From assembly GCA_945861785.1 (NCBI GenBank), contig CAMAWD010000011.1:1-64000 (forward strand): DNA of 64,000 bases, in the 5' to 3' direction. This document shows, one piece after another, positions 15,790-25,250 of the stretch (positions are counted from its first letter, which is position 1; each line of letters opens with the position of its first letter). The position numbers and the translations under genes are program-made. This DNA comes from Rhodoferax sp. OV413 (GTDB lineage Bacteria; Pseudomonadota; Gammaproteobacteria; Burkholderiales; Burkholderiaceae_C). The notes under the pieces were generated by a model that was given only the letters and a program-made list of their open reading frames with translations, had not been told where the DNA came from and ran no database searches.

Positions 15790-17280
15790 ATGCTCGAGCA
15801 CCCTGAAGCCCGCCAGTCTGCGCTCTCCCCCGCCAGCGCCCTGCCGCTGCTGATCGGCGGCGACTGGGTGCCTGCTGCTTCGGGTCGCAGCTTTGCGACC
15901 CTGGACCCTTCCACGCGCGAGGTCATTGCGCTGGTGGCGCACGGCGGCCCGGAGGACATCGACCGCGCCGTGGCCGCGGCGCGGAGCGCCTTCGAGGGAC
16001 CCTGGTCGCGCTTCAAGCCGGCGCAGCGCCAGGACCTGCTACTGAAGCTAGCCGACCTCGTCGAGCGCGATTTCGAGACGCTGGCCATGCTCGACTCGCG
16101 CGACATGGGCGCGCCTATTACACGCACGCGCGGTGGCCGCGAACGCGTGCGCAACCTGTTGCGCTGGTATGCGGCGCGCGCCACCAGCATCCATGGCCAG
16201 ACCATTGCCACCTCCACGCCCGGCGAGTACACCACCTACACGGTCAAGGAGCCCGTGGGCGTGGTCGGCGCCATCATCCCGTGGAACAACCCGATCGCAT
16301 CCACCTGCGGCAAGTTGGGCGCCGCGCTGGCGACCGGCTGCACCATCGTACTCAAGCCTTCCGAGGAATCGCCGCTGTCGGCACTGCACCTGGCCCGGCT
16401 GTGTCTGGAGGCAGGCGTTCCGCCGGGCGTGGTGAACGTAGTCCCCGGCTTCGGCCATGACGCTGGTCAGGCGCTAGCCGGCCACATGGATGTAGACAAG
16501 CTGGCCTTCACGGGCTCGCACCTCACTGGGCAGAAGATCGTGCAGGCGTCCGCCGGCAACCTCAAGCGCCTGTCGCTGGAACTTGGCGGCAAATCGCCCG
16601 ACATAGTGTTCGCCGACGCCGACCTGGACGAAGCAGTGCCGGGCGCTGCGATGGCCGTATTCATGAACTCTGGCCAGATCTGCGCCGCGGGCACGCGCCT
16701 GTTCGTCGAGGACGCCATCTATGACGACTTCGTGGCCCGCGTGGCTGACTATGCGCGCACGCTGCGCGTCGGCCCCAGCCTGGATACGGCGACGCAGATC
16801 GGCCCGCTGGTGTCGTCGGCGCAACTGGCCCGCGTGCAGGGCTACCTGGATGCCGGCCGCAGCGAGGGCGCTCGCCTGATCGCCGGTGGCGAACAGGACA
16901 CGCGCGGCGCGCTGGCGCAGGGCTGGTTCGTCCCGCCTACAGTCTTTGCCGACGTATCCGACGACATGCGCATCGCGCAGGAGGAAATCTTCGGCCCGGT
17001 GATTTCCGCGATCCGCTTTCGCGATATCGATGAGGTCATCGCGCGCGCCAACCGCACACAGTTCGGCCTGGCAAGCGGCATCTGGACGCGCGACGTGCGC
17101 AAGGCGCACCATGTGGCGAACCGCCTGCGCGCCGGAACCGTATGGATCAACTGTTACAACGTGGCCGACCCGTCCATGCCCTTCGGCGGCTACAAGATGA
17201 GCGGCTACGGCCGCGAACGCGGCGAGCAGCACCTGGAGGAACACCTGCAGGTGAAGTCGGTCTGGCTGCGCACGGGATGA
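15790..17280 (+). CDS. NAD(P)-dependent aldehyde dehydrogenase
   Basis: A 496-residue aldehyde dehydrogenase starting at the ATG at 15790 (MLEHPEARQSAL). Catalytic elements are PWNNPIAS (cofactor loop Asn), LELGGKSPDIV (general base Glu264) and SGQICAAGTRLF (nucleophile Cys298), with the late EEIFGPVISAIRF motif. Length and motifs are normal and there is no lesion. The context (NTF2-like gene before, EthD protein after, ABC importer downstream) suggests it oxidises an aldehyde intermediate of the imported compound to its acid. Confidence 0.92.
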   Translation: MLEHPEARQSALSPASALPLLIGGDWVPAASGRSFATLDPSTREVIALVAHGGPEDIDRAVAAARSAFEGPWSRFKPAQRQDLLLKLADLVERDFETLAMLDSRDMGAPITRTRGGRERVRNLLRWYAARATSIHGQTIATSTPGEYTTYTVKEPVGVVGAIIPWNNPIASTCGKLGAALATGCTIVLKPSEESPLSALHLARLCLEAGVPPGVVNVVPGFGHDAGQALAGHMDVDKLAFTGSHLTGQKIVQASAGNLKRLSLELGGKSPDIVFADADLDEAVPGAAMAVFMNSGQICAAGTRLFVEDAIYDDFVARVADYARTLRVGPSLDTATQIGPLVSSAQLARVQGYLDAGRSEGARLIAGGEQDTRGALAQGWFVPPTVFADVSDDMRIAQEEIFGPVISAIRFRDIDEVIARANRTQFGLASGIWTRDVRKAHHVANRLRAGTVWINCYNVADPSMPFGGYKMSGYGRERGEQHLEEHLQVKSVWLRTG

Positions 17281-17299
17281 AGCGCATGGCGAGGCACGC

Positions 17300-18085
17300 A
17301 TGATCCGGCTGGTCCACTTGCTGCGGCGCACTTCCGGCACCAGCGCGGCCGAGTTCACCGCCTACTGGCGCGACGAACACGCGCCACGCGTCGCATACCA
17401 CCAGAAGCGGCTGGAGCTGCTGCGCTACGTGCAGACGCATCCGGACGCCGCCGCCGAAACGGGCGACCGGCGCGCCAGCGAAGCACGCGGCGGCATGGCG
17501 CCGCCCTGGGACGGCATTTCGGAAACCTGGTGGGCGTCGGAGCAGGCCCTGGCAGGTGTGCTGACGTCGCAGATGGGCCGCGCCGCACTGAAGGACATCG
17601 TCGCCGACGAGCTGGTTTTCACCGATGGCGCCGCATCGCCGCTGTGGCTGGCGCTCGAGTATCCGCAGGTCAGCGTCTCGCGCGAACGCGCGGTGGCGCG
17701 GCCGCGCACCGGCGTGATGCGCGTGCACATGGCGCTGCAGCCGCGCGAGGGCATGGGCTTCGACGAGGCACAACGGTACTGGCGCAGCGTGCATGGCCCG
17801 CTGTTGCGCCAGCACGCGCCGGCCCGCGGCATGCTGTGCTACCAGCAGGTCCACCGCTTCGATTCGCCGCTGGCCGCAGCGCTGAGTGCGCCGCGCGGCA
17901 GCTCGGCGGGCGCCTTCATGGGTCACGCGGAAGCCTGGTACGACCGACTCGCCATGCCGACCGGCCCGGAAACCGACGACGCCATGGCCGTGGCCATCGC
18001 TGACGAGCGCAACTTCATCGACCTGCGGCATTCCGTGCTGCTCACGGGCAAGGAGCTCGTGTTCGTCGACCGCAGCTGGATCTGA
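17300..18085 (+). CDS. EthD-domain protein, tandem duplication
   Basis: A 261-residue protein with two copies of the EthD ferredoxin-like fold. The first starts MIRLVHLLRRTSGTSAAEFTAYWRDEHAPRV; the second is MRVHMALQPREGMGFDEAQRYWRSVHGPLLRQHAP. Both keep the family's YWR-x(2-3)-H pattern (WRDEHAP, WRSVHGP). EthD-like proteins accompany ether and alkane oxidation genes or act as small dehydratases and cyclases in polyketide pathways. Here it follows an aldehyde dehydrogenase and an NTF2-like protein. The specific reaction is unknown. Confidence 0.75.
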   Translation: MIRLVHLLRRTSGTSAAEFTAYWRDEHAPRVAYHQKRLELLRYVQTHPDAAAETGDRRASEARGGMAPPWDGISETWWASEQALAGVLTSQMGRAALKDIVADELVFTDGAASPLWLALEYPQVSVSRERAVARPRTGVMRVHMALQPREGMGFDEAQRYWRSVHGPLLRQHAPARGMLCYQQVHRFDSPLAAALSAPRGSSAGAFMGHAEAWYDRLAMPTGPETDDAMAVAIADERNFIDLRHSVLLTGKELVFVDRSWI

Positions 18086-18137
18086 ATCCTTCCCCCTTCC
18101 ACCCCGCTTCTTTCATTCGACACAGCTGGAGACGACC

Positions 18138-19322
18138 ATGCACCTCAAAACCATGACCCGCGCGCTGCTCGCCGCGACCTTGCTGGCTGCCGCCGCCACG
18201 CCGGCGCTGGCCCAGAGCGCCAAGGGCGTCAGCCCCAAGGAAATCCGCCTGGGCATCATGAGCGCCACCACCGGGCCGGTGGCCGCCTACGGCATCGCCA
18301 TGCACGCCGGCACTGCGTCCTACCTCAACATGGTCAACGAGAAAGGCGGCATCAACGGCCGCAAGATCGGGCTCGTGGGCGAGGACAGCCAGATGTCCAC
18401 CCCGGTGGCCATGACGGTGGCGCGCAAGATGACGGCGGGCGACGGCATCTTCGCCCTGCTCAATTCCGGCGGCACGCCGCAGATGGACGCGTTGCGCCCC
18501 TACCTGATCCAGCAAAATGGCGTGCCGATCTTCGGACCCTACGGCGGCCTGACCGACTGGTACGCCCCGTCTCAGAACGGCCTGTATGGCCTGCCTGTGA
18601 CGGCCGAGGACCAGGCGCGCACGCTGGGCCGCTGGCTGGCGCGCGACGGGCGCAAGAAGATCGTGGTGCTGCACATCGAGGCCGCCTCGTTCGTCAAGGG
18701 CGCCAAGGAAGTCGAAACCGGCTACCGCTCGGTCGTGACCAATGGCAGCGTCGAACTCATGGGCGTGAAGCTGCCCACCACGGACTACGCTCCGGTCGTC
18801 ATCAAGCTCAAGCAGATCCAGCCCGACGCCTTGGTCGTGATGGTGCAGGAAGGCGAGACCGTGCTGCTGGCCAAGGAACTGCAGAACCAGAACCTGAAGC
18901 TGCCGCTGTATGCCTGGACACCCTCGGTGTCGCTCAAGCTGATCGAACTCGGCGGCCCCGCGGTCGAGGGTATGAAGGCGGTCTCGTGGACCGCCTCGCC
19001 CACCGACGACACGCCGGCGGTGCGCGAGTACCGCGCGGCCCTGGCCAAGTACTTTCCCAACCAGAAGCCCGACTTCGTGTCGCTCTACACCTGGGGCTCG
19101 ACCAAGGTCTTCGTCGAGGCGCTATCGCGCATGAAAGGCCCAGTCACCACAGACGAACTGCAGAAGGCCCTGTATTCGCTGAAGAGCTACCAGACCGGCG
19201 TGCTGGCGCCCGTGACCTTCTCGGCACAGCGGCACCTGGGCACGAGCGCGCTGTACCCGGCTGAAGTCGTCGGCGGTCAGTGGAGGATGGGGCCTCCGAT
19301 CGACATCAACGCGCCGAAATGA
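18138..19322 (+). CDS. ABC importer substrate-binding protein (LivK type)
   Basis: A 394-residue periplasmic binding protein starting at the ATG at 18138 after a Shine-Dalgarno-like GGAGACGACC. A clean signal peptide (KTMTRALLAATLLAAAATPALAQ) precedes the type-I fold KEIRLGIMSATTGPVAAYGIAM. It is followed directly by an alpha/beta hydrolase gene and the membrane and ATPase genes of a LIV-type importer, so it is their receptor. Related proteins bind branched-chain amino acids but also aromatic and aliphatic acids; the catabolic context favours an organic acid. Confidence 0.9.
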   Translation: MHLKTMTRALLAATLLAAAATPALAQSAKGVSPKEIRLGIMSATTGPVAAYGIAMHAGTASYLNMVNEKGGINGRKIGLVGEDSQMSTPVAMTVARKMTAGDGIFALLNSGGTPQMDALRPYLIQQNGVPIFGPYGGLTDWYAPSQNGLYGLPVTAEDQARTLGRWLARDGRKKIVVLHIEAASFVKGAKEVETGYRSVVTNGSVELMGVKLPTTDYAPVVIKLKQIQPDALVVMVQEGETVLLAKELQNQNLKLPLYAWTPSVSLKLIELGGPAVEGMKAVSWTASPTDDTPAVREYRAALAKYFPNQKPDFVSLYTWGSTKVFVEALSRMKGPVTTDELQKALYSLKSYQTGVLAPVTFSAQRHLGTSALYPAEVVGGQWRMGPPIDINAPK

Positions 19323-20632
19323 GCAAGGACAGCCGGATGCAGTGGGACGTGGCGCAACTCGACCGCCTGTTCCGCGCCGATCCGGAACTGGCGATCACAA
19401 GCCGCCACTGGAGCGCGCGCGTGGCGATCGAGGTCGGCGCCGATGCCTATCTGCTGACACTGCGCGACGGCGAGGTGCAAGGCTTCGAGCGGGCCCGCAC
19501 AGAGCAGCCGGAGCTGCGCCTGGCCGGCAGCGAGCAGCAGTGGCGCGAACAGCTGGAAGCCGTCCCGCGCCCCTACTGGCAGGATCCGCTCATGGGGGCG
19601 ATGTTTGCAGAAGGGGCAGCCGACCCGGCGAACCGCTTCCGCGTCGAAGGCGACAACTTCGCGCACGTCTTCCCGTTCTACCCGGCCATCCAGCGCATCG
19701 TCGCAATCCTGCGCGAATACTGCAACGGCGGCGTGGCCGGCGCATCCACGCTGGCACCGGTGCAGCGCGCGTTCGACCGGGCGGTCGGGCGGTACGCCTA
19801 TGTCATGGTGCAGGGCGTGCAGTACCGTGTCTACTTCGAGGAAGCCGGCGCGGGCATACCTGTGCTGTGCCAGCACACGGCCGGCTCGGACAGCCGCCAG
19901 TACCGGCACCTGCTGGAGGACGAGGAGCTCGGCCTGCGCTACCGATTTATCGCCTACGACCTGCCCTACCACGGCCGCTCGAATCCACCGAACGGCATCG
20001 AGTGGTGGAAGCAGGACTACAAGCTGCGACTGGACTTCCTGCTCGAATTCGTCGTCGCGTTCTCACGCGCGCTCGCTGTGGAGCGGCCCATTTTCATGGG
20101 CTGTTCGGTCGGCGGCTTCCTGGCGCCCGACCTGGCCTACTACCGACCGGCGGAGTTCCGCGGCGTGGTGGGCATGAACAGCGCGGTGCATTTCGGCCAT
20201 GTCGAGATTAGCGACATGACGCGCAGCTACTCGCATCCCAAATTGTCGGGCGCCTGGAAGGCCGCCAACATGCTCGGACTGATGGCGCCCGGCACGCCCG
20301 AGGCGCTGCGGCGGGAGATCGCCTGGTTCTATTCGCAGGGCGCGCCGGCGGTGTTCGAGGGTGACCTGCAGTATTACCTGCGCGACCACGACCTGCGGGG
20401 CAAGCTGCAGGACATCGACACGCGCAAGTGTCCGGTCTACATCCTGGTCGGCGAATATGACCGCCTGCGCGTGGCGCCCATGGGCTCGAAGGCCGTCGCT
20501 GAGGGGATACCAGGCGCGCACTACGCCGAGGTGGCGCAGGGCGGGCACTTCCTGATGTCGGAAAACCCGGTGGAGTTCCGTCGCATCATCGGCCCCATCC
20601 TCGACGCGATCGCGGCGCATCCGGGGGCATGA
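19319..20632 (+). CDS. Alpha/beta hydrolase
   Basis: A 437-residue protein whose ATG (19319) overlaps the preceding stop (ATGA). The C-terminal 300 residues form an alpha/beta hydrolase: oxyanion region VLCQHTAGSDSRQYRHL, RFIAYDLPYHGRSNPP, the nucleophile elbow MGCSVGGFLAPD (Ser263), acid YILVGEYDRLRV and a final His in VAQGGHFLMSENP. The first 150 residues are an extra domain that includes an SCP2-like stretch (WSARVAIEVGADAYLLTLRDGEVQG). It probably hydrolyses an ester or ring-fission C-C bond in the pathway fed by the importer between whose genes it lies. Confidence 0.82.
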   Translation: MSKDSRMQWDVAQLDRLFRADPELAITSRHWSARVAIEVGADAYLLTLRDGEVQGFERARTEQPELRLAGSEQQWREQLEAVPRPYWQDPLMGAMFAEGAADPANRFRVEGDNFAHVFPFYPAIQRIVAILREYCNGGVAGASTLAPVQRAFDRAVGRYAYVMVQGVQYRVYFEEAGAGIPVLCQHTAGSDSRQYRHLLEDEELGLRYRFIAYDLPYHGRSNPPNGIEWWKQDYKLRLDFLLEFVVAFSRALAVERPIFMGCSVGGFLAPDLAYYRPAEFRGVVGMNSAVHFGHVEISDMTRSYSHPKLSGAWKAANMLGLMAPGTPEALRREIAWFYSQGAPAVFEGDLQYYLRDHDLRGKLQDIDTRKCPVYILVGEYDRLRVAPMGSKAVAEGIPGAHYAEVAQGGHFLMSENPVEFRRIIGPILDAIAAHPGA

Positions 20633-21516
20633 TGGGTGGCTTGTCCGAACTGCTGTCCCTGGTTATTGCCGGTGTGGCCAGCGGCTCGGCCTACGCGCTG
20701 CTGGCATTGGGCGTGGTGATCATCTTCCGTTCCACCGATGCGGTGAACTTCGCGATCGGGCAGACCGGTGTGATCGCGCTGTACGTGGCCAGCCTGCTGA
20801 TTTCCGCCGGCCTGCCAGTGTGGCTGGTGCTGCTGGCGGCAACCGTGGTTGGTGCCGTCGCGGGCGTCGTTACCGAGCGCGCCATCATCCGCCCGCTCGG
20901 CCACCGCAAGAACTTCGCCTTCATCTCGCTGGTCGTCACGATCGGCCTGACCTTCATGCTGCAGGCGCTGATCGGTGCGGTTTGGGGCCATCCGCCGCGC
21001 GCCTTCCCGCCGCTTGTCGCAGGCACGCTGCAGATAGGCAGTTTCGCCGTGGCCTGGAACAAGGTCGTTGCCACTGGCGTGGCGCTGTCCTGCATGGGCG
21101 TGGTCGCGTATTTCTTTGGCCGCACGCCGCTGGGCATCGCGATGCGCGCCAGTGCCGAGGACCACTTCGCGGCCCGCATCGTCGGCCTGGACGCCAACCG
21201 TGTGGCCATCCTGGCATGGTCACTCGGCTGCGGCCTGGCCACGCTGGCGATGTTCTTCCTCGCGGCCGAGCAGTCGCTGAGTTCCACGCTGGCCGACCAC
21301 TCGCTGTTTCGCGCCTTCGCCGGTGTATTCCTTGGCGGCCTCACTAGTATGCCGGGCGCTGTGCTGGGCGGCTTCGCCATCGGCATCCTGGACAACCTGG
21401 CCGGGGGCTACGTGTCGCCGAACTTTCGCGACTCCATCGTGTTCGGGGTGATCGTCGCGGTGCTGTTCCTGCGGCCGGCCGGCCTGCTCGGCACGGCGCG
21501 CAAGCAACGGGTATGA
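20629..21516 (+). CDS. livH: Branched-chain-type ABC permease (LivH type)
   Basis: A 295-residue membrane protein with about eight hydrophobic segments. It has the LivH-type start (VIAGVASGSAYALLALGVVIIFRSTDAVNFAIGQ) and the cytoplasmic coupling region RTPLGIAMRASAEDHFAARIVGLDANRV. The start overlaps the hydrolase stop (ATGA at 20629), and the end overlaps the fused permease-ATPase gene. It forms the pore with the permease half of the next protein. Confidence 0.92.
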   Translation: MMGGLSELLSLVIAGVASGSAYALLALGVVIIFRSTDAVNFAIGQTGVIALYVASLLISAGLPVWLVLLAATVVGAVAGVVTERAIIRPLGHRKNFAFISLVVTIGLTFMLQALIGAVWGHPPRAFPPLVAGTLQIGSFAVAWNKVVATGVALSCMGVVAYFFGRTPLGIAMRASAEDHFAARIVGLDANRVAILAWSLGCGLATLAMFFLAAEQSLSSTLADHSLFRAFAGVFLGGLTSMPGAVLGGFAIGILDNLAGGYVSPNFRDSIVFGVIVAVLFLRPAGLLGTARKQRV

Positions 21517-23294
21517 AGCGGCGGATCGCGATCACGGTCATCGGCGCGCTGGCATGGGCGGTGCTGGCGTCCGGCCTCGTTGCGGGCGACTACGCCCGCT
21601 TCCTCGCCGGCTCGGTCGCCTTCTCTTCCATCACCATCCTGTCGATCTCCATCCTGGCCGGCGTATGCGGGATCTGGTCCCTCGGCCACACCGCCTTCAT
21701 CGCGATCGGTGCGTACGTCAGCGCCAGCCTGGCCGCTGCAGGCTGGCCGCTGGAAGCCATCCTGCCCGTGGTTGCCCTCGCCGCGGCCTTGGTGGGCTAC
21801 GTGCTCGGCGTATCGGCCGGACGCTTCTCCATTCTCTACTTCGGCCTGCTCACCCTGGCGGTGGCTTTGAGCACGGCCGAAATGGTAGGACGCTTCTCCG
21901 ACTTCACGGGCGGCGACAACGGGCTCGCGGTACCGCCCATGAAGTCGCTGCTGCTACAGCGCGAACTGCTGCCGGCGGACGGACCGGCGGTGGCGGTAGT
22001 GCTCGCGACGCTGGTCTTCATCCTGGCCGACGCGGTGGTCAACGGCGCCATCGGAGAACGCTGGCGCGCGGTCAAGAGCCAGCGCATTGCCGCCAGCGCA
22101 CTTGGCCTGGTTCCGCACCGCGCGAATGCCAACGCCTTTGCCTTCAGCGCCGCGATCGCCGCGGTCGGGGGCGTGGCCGCGGCCCTGGTGGTCGGCTTCC
22201 TGGATCCGATCGTGTTCGACCTGCGCAGCGCCATCATGCTGATCGTCGGGTCCGTGGTGGGCGGCATCGGCTCCTTCGCGGGCGCGGTGGTGGGTGCGGC
22301 CTTCATTGTCGGCGTGCCGGAAGCCGGCAGCGCCTTCAAGGATATCTCGGCCTTCGCACTGGGCGCGGCCATGGTGTTGGTACTGCTGGTACTGCCACGC
22401 GGGGTGGCGCCCACGCTTGCCGGGATGCTGGAGCGCGCGTGGCGGCGCCCGCAGTTGCACCAGCCCCCGGTCGGCGGCGCGCAGGCGGCCGGCGCCGTGA
22501 CGCAGCTGACGCGCCGGCTTATGCCGGCCAGCCAGGAGCCGCTGAATATCGAGAACCTCTCGGTCGCCTTCGGCGGCCTGTCGGTGCTGCAAGAGGTCTC
22601 GCTCAGCGTCGCACCCGGCGAGTCCGTGGGCCTGATCGGTCCCAACGGTGCCGGCAAGACCACGCTCATCAACGTGATCAGCGGCTTCGTCGAGCCGGGC
22701 GGCTGCGACGTGCTGCGTTTCGGCGAAACCGACCTAACGCGCGCGAGCGTACATGCGCGTCTCGGGCACGGCATCGGCCGCACCTTCCAGCACGCCGAGC
22801 TGTTCGACGAACTCACGATCCGCGAGTCGCTGGTCGTCGCGGCGCTGCAGCGCCCGGCCGGCGCGGCTGCGGCGGGCTTCGCCTCGGCCGACGACATCGC
22901 CGACGCGGTTCTGGACGGGCTGGCGCTGCGCGCCGTGGCCGACGCGTTCCCGGAAGAACTGCCCTTCGGCATTCGCAAGGTGGCCGACGTAGCGCGCACG
23001 CTGGCCGCCGGCGCACGCTTCGTAGCGCTCGACGAACCGTTTTCCGGGCTGGATTCTGCAGAGATCGCCGAGCTGCGCGCCATCCTGCGCAGCATGAAGG
23101 CCGCCGGTGTGTCGATCCTGCTGATCGACCACGCGGTGCAGGAGGTGCTCGACATCGCCGACCGCGTCGTGGTGCTCAACTTCGGCACCGTGCTGGCCAG
23201 CGGCACGCCGCGCGAGATCACCGAGAACCCGCTGGTGCAGCAGGCCTATTTCGGCCGAGGCAAGGCCCGCCACGAAGAGGCTGCGCGTGGCTGA
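21513..23294 (+). CDS. Fused ABC permease-ATPase (LivM-LivG fusion)
   Basis: A 593-residue protein with two domains. Residues 1 to about 305 are a LivM-type permease (ISILAGVCGIWSLGHTAFIAIGAY, late GSVVGGIGSFAGAVVGAAFI). After a linker (about 305-345), residues from about 346 form a LivG-type ATPase. It has Walker A GPNGAGKTT (about residue 376), GIGRTFQHAELFDELT and Walker B FVALDEPFSGLD. The ABC signature is degenerate (LPFGIRKVADVARTLA in place of LSGGQ), as is common in LivG-like subunits. Gene overlaps of 4 bases upstream and 8 downstream indicate tight coupling. Covalent LivM-LivG fusions occur in some proteobacteria but are much rarer than separate genes. Confidence 0.92.
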   Translation: MKRRIAITVIGALAWAVLASGLVAGDYARFLAGSVAFSSITILSISILAGVCGIWSLGHTAFIAIGAYVSASLAAAGWPLEAILPVVALAAALVGYVLGVSAGRFSILYFGLLTLAVALSTAEMVGRFSDFTGGDNGLAVPPMKSLLLQRELLPADGPAVAVVLATLVFILADAVVNGAIGERWRAVKSQRIAASALGLVPHRANANAFAFSAAIAAVGGVAAALVVGFLDPIVFDLRSAIMLIVGSVVGGIGSFAGAVVGAAFIVGVPEAGSAFKDISAFALGAAMVLVLLVLPRGVAPTLAGMLERAWRRPQLHQPPVGGAQAAGAVTQLTRRLMPASQEPLNIENLSVAFGGLSVLQEVSLSVAPGESVGLIGPNGAGKTTLINVISGFVEPGGCDVLRFGETDLTRASVHARLGHGIGRTFQHAELFDELTIRESLVVAALQRPAGAAAAGFASADDIADAVLDGLALRAVADAFPEELPFGIRKVADVARTLAAGARFVALDEPFSGLDSAEIAELRAILRSMKAAGVSILLIDHAVQEVLDIADRVVVLNFGTVLASGTPREITENPLVQQAYFGRGKARHEEAARG

Positions 23295-24012
23295 GGAAGC
23301 CATCGTCAGCGCGCAGGGCCTGCGCCATCGCTACCGCGGCGTGCTAGCGCTGGACGGCATCGCCATCCGAATCGCGCCAGGCTCCTTCACGGCCGTGCTT
23401 GGGCCCAACGGCGCGGGCAAATCCACGCTGGCGCAGGTGCTTGGCGGCGTGCTCGCGCCCACAGAAGGGTCAATCCGCTGGAGCGGCGTCCCGGCGCGCG
23501 CGCGCAGCCTGGTGCCGTATGGCATCTGCCTGGTGCCAGAAGGAAGGCGTCTGTTCGGTGAGCTCAGCATCGCCGAGAACCTGGTGGTTGCCGGTTACGG
23601 CGCCGGCCTGCGCGGAGAAGCCTTGCATATCCGCGTGGCACACGTAGCACAGACCCTGCCGGAATCGCTGCGCGACAGCATGCAGGCGCGCCTGGCGATG
23701 TCGCTGTCGGGCGGGGAGCGGCAACTCGTGGCGCTGAGCCGCGCTCTCATGTGTGACCCGCGGCTGGTGATCCTCGACGAACCCTCGATGGGGCTCGCGC
23801 CGCTGATGGTAGACAAGGTCTACGATACGCTGACGGAGCTGCAGGCAAAGGGCGTCGCGGTGGTGGTTGTCGAGCAGATCGCCACGCATGCGGTGGACCA
23901 TGCCGACCAGCTGTTCCTGCTGTCGCGCGGGCGTGTGGTCTACAGCGGCGCCCCGACGGAGCAGACGGTAGCCGACGCCATAAAGTCAAGCTACGTCGGC
24001 GCCGCTAGCTGA
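23287..24012 (+). CDS. livF: ABC importer ATPase (LivF type)
   Basis: A 241-residue ATPase starting at GTG (23287), inside the end of the fused gene. It has Walker A GPNGAGKST (residues 39-47), YGICLVPEGRRLFGELSIAENL, signature LSGGERQLVALSRAL and Walker B LVILDEPSMGLAP. It is the second nucleotide-binding subunit of the importer and pairs with the ATPase half of the fused LivM-LivG protein. Confidence 0.92.
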   Translation: MAEEAIVSAQGLRHRYRGVLALDGIAIRIAPGSFTAVLGPNGAGKSTLAQVLGGVLAPTEGSIRWSGVPARARSLVPYGICLVPEGRRLFGELSIAENLVVAGYGAGLRGEALHIRVAHVAQTLPESLRDSMQARLAMSLSGGERQLVALSRALMCDPRLVILDEPSMGLAPLMVDKVYDTLTELQAKGVAVVVVEQIATHAVDHADQLFLLSRGRVVYSGAPTEQTVADAIKSSYVGAAS

Positions 24013-24038
24013 AATCCTTTGTTGCATCGCCATCTGCC

Positions 24039-25250
24039 ATGTTCACATCCGACCGCTACCCCGACATCGTCTATATCGAAGAAGTCATGCGCGAAGGCAT
24101 GCAGATCGAGGACGCTGCGATTCCCGTCGCCGACAAGGTGGCACTGCTGGACGCGTTGTCGGACACCGGCCTGGACCAGATAGCCGTCGGCTCTTTCGTG
24201 AGCGCGCGCTACACGCCGCAGATGGCGTGTATCGAGGAGCTGGCCCGCAAGTTCACACCGCGGCCCGGCGTGACCTACCTGGCGCTGGCGCTCAACGCGC
24301 GCGGTGCCGAGCGCGCCCAGGTCTACGCGCCGCCGCTGACAATCGAGCGCGGCTCGCCGCGGCCGCGCCTGAGCTGCCATATGTGCGATGTGTTTGTGCG
24401 CCGCAACGTCAACCGCAGCCAGGCCGACGAGATCGCCGCGTGGCCCCGGACGGTGGCGAAGGCCAAGGCCGCGGGTGCACGCGAGGCCAGCATCGGGGTG
24501 AACGCCGCCTTCGGCTCCAACTTCCTGGGCGACTTTCCGGTCGAGTCCGTGCTACGCATGCTCGAGATCCAGCACGCGTTGTGGGACGAGGCCGGCATCC
24601 CCGTCACCGAGCTGCGGCTGGGCGACCCCATGGGCTGGAGCCACCCGGCCAAGGTCACCGAACTGCTCATGGGCTGCCGGCGCCGCTGGCCGGCTTTGAA
24701 CGATTTCTCGCTGCACCTGCACGACAGCCGCGGCATGGCCATGGCCTGCGTCTACGCCGGCATCCTGGCGCTGGACGCGACACACACGCTGCGCCTGGAG
24801 GGCACGCTCGCAGGCATCGGCGGCTGCCCCTACTGCGGAAGCGGGCGGGCCACCGGCATGGTGGCCACCGAGGACCTGGTGCACATGCTTGAAGGCATGG
24901 ATTACCGCACCGGCGTCGACATGCCCCGCTTGCTCGCCTGCGTGGACATGCTGGAACGCATGATCGGCCGCATGGGCTGGGGCCATGTCGTGCGCGCAGG
25001 CCCGCGGCCGACGGAGCGCGCGACGCTGCTGGACATCAACGCGCCCTTCATCGAGACACTCGTCCAGGCGCAGCATTTCAGGCGCGGCCCGGCCGCTTAC
25101 GCGGGCGGCATCGTGCCCTGGCGTGAGCCGATCCACAGCCCGTACCGTGATCGCGTCGACCAGGGGCTACCTGCCTACGATACCGATGGCGACTGGCCCT
25201 GGACGCAGCCGCATTTCCCGCAGGGGCAGCACAAAGGCACAGCCGCGTGA
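24039..25250 (+). CDS. HMG-CoA-lyase-like enzyme (HMGL/DRE-TIM family)
   Basis: A 403-residue TIM-barrel enzyme of the HMGL-like family. It has YIEEVMREGMQIED (the DRE-type Arg-Glu metal and acid site), SLHLHDSRGMAMA (metal-binding HxH about residue 226) and the HMG-CoA-lyase signature GIGGCPYCGSGRATGMVATED with its catalytic Cys (about 262). This fits a retro-aldol cleavage of a 3-hydroxyacyl-CoA such as HMG-CoA or citramalyl-CoA better than the Claisen-type synthases. The protein is about 100 residues longer than typical HMG-CoA lyase, with extra C-terminal sequence rich in Trp, Pro and Gly. It is followed by two MaoC genes, a natural hydratase-lyase sequence. Confidence 0.82.
   Translation: MFTSDRYPDIVYIEEVMREGMQIEDAAIPVADKVALLDALSDTGLDQIAVGSFVSARYTPQMACIEELARKFTPRPGVTYLALALNARGAERAQVYAPPLTIERGSPRPRLSCHMCDVFVRRNVNRSQADEIAAWPRTVAKAKAAGAREASIGVNAAFGSNFLGDFPVESVLRMLEIQHALWDEAGIPVTELRLGDPMGWSHPAKVTELLMGCRRRWPALNDFSLHLHDSRGMAMACVYAGILALDATHTLRLEGTLAGIGGCPYCGSGRATGMVATEDLVHMLEGMDYRTGVDMPRLLACVDMLERMIGRMGWGHVVRAGPRPTERATLLDINAPFIETLVQAQHFRRGPAAYAGGIVPWREPIHSPYRDRVDQGLPAYDTDGDWPWTQPHFPQGQHKGTAA

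Noticed and set aside
21554-23347. 597-residue frame parallel to the fused permease-ATPase
   Set aside because: Arg/Gly/Ala-rich shadow frame of GC-rich DNA; the true frame has all ABC motifs.
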